Assembly: GCA_024180945.1 (NCBI GenBank) | Contig: JAKSGN010000035.1 | Location: forward strand, 1,860,001-1,924,000 | Reading direction: 5' to 3' | Source: Macrophomina tecta | Taxonomy: Eukaryota; Ascomycota; Dothideomycetes; Botryosphaeriales; Botryosphaeriaceae | Length of the DNA: 64,000 bases | Shown: in pieces, positions 58,703 to 64,000 of the stretch | How positions within the stretch are numbered: position 1 is the first letter of the stretch | How the letters are laid out: each line of letters opens with the position of its first letter | The notes under the pieces: generated by a model | Databases searched by the model: none | The model's input: only the letters and a program-made list of their open reading frames with translations | What the model was told of the DNA's origin: nothing | Translations under genes and position numbers: made by a program

Positions 58703-59821
58703 ATGGGTCTTCCTACTGGTGTTTACAGGGCCGACCATGTCGGGTCGTGGCTGAGGCCCAAGGCCGTCCTCGATGCTCGCCAGCAGCAGGCCGAGGGCAA
58801 GATTTCCAAGGAGGAGCTGCGCAAGATTGAGGACCAGTGGATCCAGGACGTGGTGACCAAGCAGGTCGAGAACGGCCTGCACTCCATCACTGATGGCGAG
58901 TTCCGTCGCGCCTACTTCCACCTCGACTTCCTGGAGCAGCTCAACGGTGTCACCGTCACCCGCCAGATCAAGTACGGTGCCCCGCCCGTCCTGAGCGTCA
59001 CCGGCAAGCTCGAGCACGCAAAGCCCATCCAGGTTGACGACTTTAACTTCCTTGAGAATGCCATTTCCAAGAACAAGCAGGTCGGCGCCACCACCAAGGT
59101 CGCCATCCCCTCTCCCACCATGGTCCACTTCAGGGGCGGCCGTGCCGGCATTGACATCAACTCTTACCCCGATCTGGATGTCTTCTTCGACGACCTGGCC
59201 CGCGTCTACCAGGAGGAGCTTGACTTGCTGTACAAGGCCGGCTGCCGCTTCGTCCAGCTTGACGACACCAACCTCGCCTATCTCTGCGACCCCAAGATGC
59301 GCGAGCAGGCTGAGGCCCGGAACGAGGACTTGAAGACTCTCCCCAAGAAGTACGCTGAGCTCATCAACGCCGCCATCTCCAAGAAGCCCGACGACATGAA
59401 GATCGGCATCCATCTCTGCAGGGGCAACTACCAGTCTCAGTGGTTCGCCTCCGGCGGCTACGAGCCTGTCGCCGAGGTTCTTTTCAAGGACCTCAACGTC
59501 GACGCCTACTTCCTCGAGTATGATGACGCCCGTTCTGGTGATTTTGCTCCCCTCCGCCACCTTCCAGAGCACAAGGTCGTTGTTCTTGGCCTCATGTCCT
59601 CCAAGAAGAACACCCTGGACGACAAGGACCATATCATCAAACGCCTGAACGAGGCCGCCGCCATGTGCCCCCGCGGTCTTGACCAGCTGTGCCTGAGCCA
59701 CCAGTGCGGTTTCTCCTCCACCGCTGAGGGTAACAAGCTCACTGAGGAAGAGCAGTGGGCCAAGATCCGCCTTGAGGTTGAGATCGCCAAGCAGGTCTGG
59801 GGCGATGACCTCTCGAAATAG
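58703..59821 (+). CDS. MetE-like methyltransferase (cobalamin-independent methionine synthase C-terminal fold)
   Basis: A single-exon gene of 372 residues, about half the size of full MetE (about 760), corresponding to its catalytic C-terminal barrel. The sequence starts TGVYRADHVGSWLRP, the RADHVGS block that marks stand-alone MetE-like proteins (bacterial YxjG/YxjH class). Four residues in positions fit for zinc binding are present: His237 and Cys239 (IHLCRGN), Glu272 (FLEYDD) and Cys335 (SHQCGF). VQLDDTNLAYL supplies the substrate-side Asp residues. Relatives transfer methyl groups to thiols, possibly homocysteine, but the methyl donor of the fungal proteins is not established. The start context is AAG-ATG-GG after a CT-rich leader. 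Codon bias is very strong, suggesting high expression. Confidence 0.9.
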   Translation: MGLPTGVYRADHVGSWLRPKAVLDARQQQAEGKISKEELRKIEDQWIQDVVTKQVENGLHSITDGEFRRAYFHLDFLEQLNGVTVTRQIKYGAPPVLSVTGKLEHAKPIQVDDFNFLENAISKNKQVGATTKVAIPSPTMVHFRGGRAGIDINSYPDLDVFFDDLARVYQEELDLLYKAGCRFVQLDDTNLAYLCDPKMREQAEARNEDLKTLPKKYAELINAAISKKPDDMKIGIHLCRGNYQSQWFASGGYEPVAEVLFKDLNVDAYFLEYDDARSGDFAPLRHLPEHKVVVLGLMSSKKNTLDDKDHIIKRLNEAAAMCPRGLDQLCLSHQCGFSSTAEGNKLTEEEQWAKIRLEVEIAKQVWGDDLSK

Positions 59822-61268
59822 GTCAAAGCTCCATGATGGCTATTCCTCTTCTCTCTTTTCTTACCTGCTCTCACCGGAAGGGCGTTTTTGGCATGTGTCT
59901 TGGGCGGTCTTCAAAAAGAAAAAATGTTTCAACGACTTCATTACAACTTCATCGAGATATCCCGAATCAACTTCGCGAATTCATGTATTTAGCTTCAGAC
60001 TCCCAGAGCGGATTCAACATGAATACCGGCAGAGCGGCCAGCCGTAGAGGAAGAATTTCAAAACATCTTTCAGCCGCATATATATGCTTCACTGAGCTCG
60101 CCTCATAAAAACTATGTGCTTACTGCGTACCGATCCGGTAAATCTCACCACCTTCAACATGATGCCATACCAGTGGGGTCCTTGATCAATGATATAAAGC
60201 ACAAGGTCTTCCTGCATGTTGAGAGCAGGCGCGAGGCGTTACTGGACCCCTCTCGCTCTGACATAGACATACTCGCGAGTTTACAGCAATAACACTCCCG
60301 CACCTTTCGATGCTATGACATAGACACAACACCAGATGCTTAGCATTTGGCATAGCGAGAGGAAACTTCAAGGAGAGGGAGAAGGGTCCTACAAATAATA
60401 CAGAGCGGAAAGGTCAAGATAAGTTAGGGAAGGACAAGTGAGAAAATAGAAAAGCAAAAAAAGAAGCATATCAGTTCTGGAGCTCAAATGCGGCAACTGA
60501 TACTGACAACGCCACACCCAGGAATCACCATAGAGGCGCCATCTATTTGGCTCGCATTATAGAAGACCATTCTATAATACTCCGGCTAAACACCGCGTAT
60601 GAGCGGCCGAAACTCTGCTAACATTCTAGCGAGGATGACAAGTGGTATGGCATCTAGGCTTGCCTTAACTACTTAATATATGCATCCTCAATCTGGAGCA
60701 GAGCGACGCTCAAGCATTGACTTTAGGGGACGTCGCTCGAGCGTGCTATATAGTGTACGCGCCGATACGGCCTCCCTGCCAAACACACCCCTGGTCGGTA
60801 TGACTCCTATCTTGCCGACTTGGACCTTGTTCCACCACCCACCTTCGCTCTTACGCATATTGCGCGTGCCCACCCAGAATCCATCATCCCAGTTGCAAAC
60901 CCACCGCGTGAGACGCAGGGCTTCACTGAAGATTCAGGCGCCAGTCAAGTTTTATGCCACAACGGTCGCCATGCCTCACTCCTCAGAAGATATCTGGCTC
61001 TCACGGTAAGGGCCGTAGCCAGACCATTGCTAACAGACGTCTGATGGTATCCATGGGAGTACTTGTGAGAGTCAGGGGTCGTGGGCACTTTGTTGCTCAA
61101 ACGAGCAATCTCCGTAGTTTCACCGTTCGCAAAGTCCATCTTCAGTCCCGAATTTATCTGAACCCCTGATTCCCTGCTCTGATTCCCGACGCGTTGCGAG
61201 AACTATACTGACGGGCGGTAAGGGTTTTACTCGGCCAGTTCCATGTTCGCGCTGACTTGATGCACTTC

Positions 61269-61294
61269 AAAAAAAAAAAAAAAAAAAAAAAAAA
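61269..61294. repeat. Poly(A) homopolymer, 26 bases
   Basis: The longest homopolymer in the window, in gene-free DNA 420 bases from a T20 run (61687-61706) of opposite sense. The two could pair as an inverted repeat. Confidence 0.9.
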
Positions 61295-61699
61295 CCAGAC
61301 TGCGTCAGTAGAATCGAGCTTAAGTAGCAATTCCCTGGTTCTGCTTACCATGGGGGCTGCTCCATTCCGTGTAGGCGAATTCACCTCGTTCGAGACTCCT
61401 GCTTGTTAAAAGAGAGTTCGGATCCAAAAGGTGTCTGCCACATCGTCGGATGTCCCTCAGACGAGTGTGTGCCTTTCCATGTACCAGGATCTCCTTTAAC
61501 GACTCCGCTCATGCTCGCAATGAACCCCTTTTTATGCTGCTTCTTTTCAAGTCCCTCCTTGGCCCCTTGCGTGTATACGCTGCACATGTAGAGTAAAGCC
61601 ATTAGGCTTCAAGCCCTCCACGAGATCTTCCACAGCAACCGGTGTTCACGTTTTCTTTTTCTTTTTCTTTTCTTTTCTTTTCTCCCTTTTTTTTTTTTT

Positions 61700-62220
61700 T
61701 TTTTTTGCCGTTGAAGCACATGGTTCCCTTGAACCCCGTATCAGAGTTATACTCGTCATAGGTCGTGGCAAGAGCGGAAGCCACGACGCAGGCTTCATAC
61801 ACATCGTTATCCATATCCATGGCACCTTGTGGTGGGCTTTGGAGTACCGCTGCCGCAGGGCATCTGGGCGCCAGAAGGTTCGGACACCCGGGCCATGATG
61901 CTCGGTCGTTGCGCCATCGGCAAAGAAGTTAATGGCTCCGGTGAAGTGTTGTCTTTGGTCAGCCATCTAAGCAATCTTAACAGCCTTCTCCAGTTCGCGG
62001 ATGCAGACTTTTCCAAGGGATTCGGCCGGCGAGGGTGGAAGGCTCAGTAAAGAGGAAGCGGGCGTCCGCCAGGAAGTCTGGGGTCCAGATGGCCGCGGAG
62101 AAGGGCCATTGGATTTTGATGCCGGTTCAACAATCCTTGGCAGAAAATTAGAGACCTGGGCCAGTCTTTCCGTTCCACTTGGTGTCGGTAAGAATTCCTA
62201 AAAACAGACTTATCAGGTCG
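61700..62220 (-). pseudogene. Possible degraded coding remnants, family unknown
   Basis: On the minus strand, short blocks in different frames look protein-like and show C/G-ending codons: GILTDTKWNGKTGPG near 62200-62160, IWTPDFLADARFLFTEPSTLAG near 62080-62010, and MDMDNDVYEACVVASALATTYDEY near 61820-61750. The frame changes and in-frame stops between blocks do not coincide with usable splice sites that I could find. A further Cys-containing block (GPDKIGTGYCFPSGG) lies near 62950-62900. They may be remains of one secreted enzyme gene or chance. I cannot name a family. Confidence 0.25.
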
Positions 62221-64000
62221 GTGGCTGTAAGGTGAGCCGTGAATCTGTACTAACCTCCGTCTTGAGCTACTCCACGGGCTTCAACTCTGGTCACTGGGTC
62301 AGCACATTCAAGATGCTCAGGCGCCAGCCTGCTGGATCATTGCCGTATGAACGTGTCACAGTTATCCGCGTTGAAGCACGCATGCAGCCATGAGATTATG
62401 CTAAAGTCTGGGGTATCAAGATATCCAGCAGATGTTCTTAAAAAAAAAAATAATACCTTACCGGATGAGCACTGTAACAGCTGCAGTCAATACTGAGACT
62501 ATTTGAAGACTGTTCGCCGAGCGGTTCCTTAAATTTGACTGCGTCTTGGGTGCGGGCATGTGCGTACCCAAAAATACAGGCCCGCCGGAAACACCTCCAC
62601 GGTTATTGAAGGTCTTTGGTGCTTATAGCCACTGGCCTCCAGCGCGTGACTTCCATCAAATTCCAGTAATGCTTGCGCCAGGCAGTATTACCTTTAGACA
62701 TTGTATCTGTGGTCCGGCCATTCAGGGATCGCGAAGCTCCTTCTAGGAGGTAACCTCGCAGGGAGTTCTGCATTTAGACTATCCATGGAGCAGTTAAATC
62801 ACTCAATTATATTGAACGCAGTCTCGTAGGAGACATCAGAAGCTGCAGCTTGGTAGATCCCCCACTGCTTCAGAGCACGCACTCTTACGACTTACATACC
62901 TCTCCTCCAGATGGGAAGCAGTACCCCGTGCCAATCTTGTCTGGGCCCTGCAGGTCACATCATACATGTCCGCGTCCTGTGCCGCTCGAGCCATCATAAC
63001 AGCACATGCGTGTACGGAGAGGCAAGTAACACATGCCACAGCCACGGATGCTCACCCTGCCCAGCTACAAAAGTAGAACCTTAGACCCTCAGAGAAACCA
63101 AGCAATGAAATCCAATATCCAGAGAAGGACTTGGCATATGGAATGTGGGCCGGGAGTTTTGTTCGTTGGACAGCGCACTGTCCGCTGTGTCGGCGTCCCC
63201 GCCCCGCGGCAGCAAGTGAAAAAAAAAAAAAAAAAAAAACAACCAGGACTGACCTGACCTCTGCAACCCATGAGATTACTGACCTCCAGTAAGCACCAAT
63301 AGACCTCATCAGAAACGGCATGGAATACCGGTGCATCAACGCAAATGCTCAACCACTCCACTATCACAGACTCCGGCCGAGGACGACTGCCTTCCCAACC
63401 GAAAGAAGAAAAATGAGTGGCTAGTCATGATCACCCGCCGAACCTCGGTTCGTTTGTTCGAGAATTTGCCCTTGGAAAGCCGGGAAAGACGCTGCCACCG
63501 TCATCGCAACTGGAGAGAAAGCCTGCAAGGTCAAGACTTATTTATGTTCCTCTCTGCTAGGGTCAGTTTCATCACGGGCGTGCACAAGCCACGGATAAAG
63601 GAGCACAGGACTGCAAGACAAAAATGTCATCATCAGCGTAGCAGATAGTACGTGGGCGCCCACCGAGCAGACAGGACCTAGTTCCATACTACAGTGAGCG
63701 AACAAAGGGCGGTTAGTGTCTAGCCCTACAAAGCCGCGACACGTTCAAACCAAGGCAATGGAAAACGGAGGCATGCTGTCTTAGAAATATTAGAACTCTG
63801 TTTTATGCAGCTTGGAAAAGAAACAGATAAAAGAAGTGAGAGGATCTTCATGTAGGAAAAAAAAAAAAAAAAAATTGTGTATGAATAGACCCATTTGCAA
63901 AAATCTAATTTGCAGCACTCGTAATGCTTTCGCCCTTTTCCCTTCAGCAAAAGACATGCTGCTTGTCGTAAAAGGAAAAAGAAAGCCTACTCCTAATTCC

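Larger units (their letters stand above)
59822..64000. other. 4.2-kb terminal region without an intact gene
   Basis: Codon bias is absent in all frames, apart from patches on the minus strand between about 61700 and 63000 that look like remains of a coding sequence (reported separately). Homopolymers are frequent: A26 at 61269-61294, T20 at 61687-61706, A21 at 63219-63239 and A18 at 63857-63874. No LTR, terminal inverted repeat or RNA gene was recognised. Confidence 0.45.

Overview
The window reads as a gene-dense nuclear segment of a filamentous ascomycete (Pezizomycotina; probably Dothideomycetes, which is inference). The evidence is short spliceosomal introns with CTAAC/CTGAC-type branch sites, strong C-ending codon bias in coding exons, and a gene set typical of mould genomes: a NUC-1/Pho4-type bHLH factor, a fungal G-gamma subunit with a CAAX end, a Ppg1-type phosphatase, an EF-hand aspartate/glutamate carrier and a SIRT4-like sirtuin. 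I saw no prokaryotic features, CRISPR array, rRNA or convincing tRNA.

Layout. 0-12 kb is dense housekeeping: the 3' part of AP-3 beta (+), a Pro/Gln/Tyr-rich conserved protein (-), the Ppg1-type phosphatase (+), GID8 of the GID/CTLH ubiquitin ligase (-) and uridine kinase (+). 12-20 kb is sparse: a membrane-anchored alpha/beta hydrolase (-) and two small unrecognised ORFs (-). 20-28.3 kb holds a second alpha/beta hydrolase (+), eIF3a (-, five-block TIF32/eIF3a architecture with a GC-AG first intron) and the G-protein gamma subunit (+). 31-38 kb holds the bHLH phosphate-type regulator (+), the sirtuin (+) and a gene whose core resembles the protease/beta-barrel part of Ty1-copia Pol without the catalytic Asp (+). 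39.7-45.7 kb holds the calcium-regulated mitochondrial carrier (+) and a C2H2 zinc-finger regulator (+).

45.7-52.9 kb is a 7 kb stretch with no supportable gene, rich in homopolymers and carrying a CAG/CTG perfect palindrome. Then come a broken MFS transporter (-), an ornithine-decarboxylase-family gene (+) and a MetE-like methyltransferase (+). The last three could form a small polyamine/methionine neighbourhood, but the transporter looks dead. 59.8-64 kb has no intact gene, only possible degraded coding remnants.

Protein-coding models below were spliced by hand: every proposed intron was checked for GT/GC-AG ends and for phase agreement between exons. They have not been checked against transcripts or database searches.
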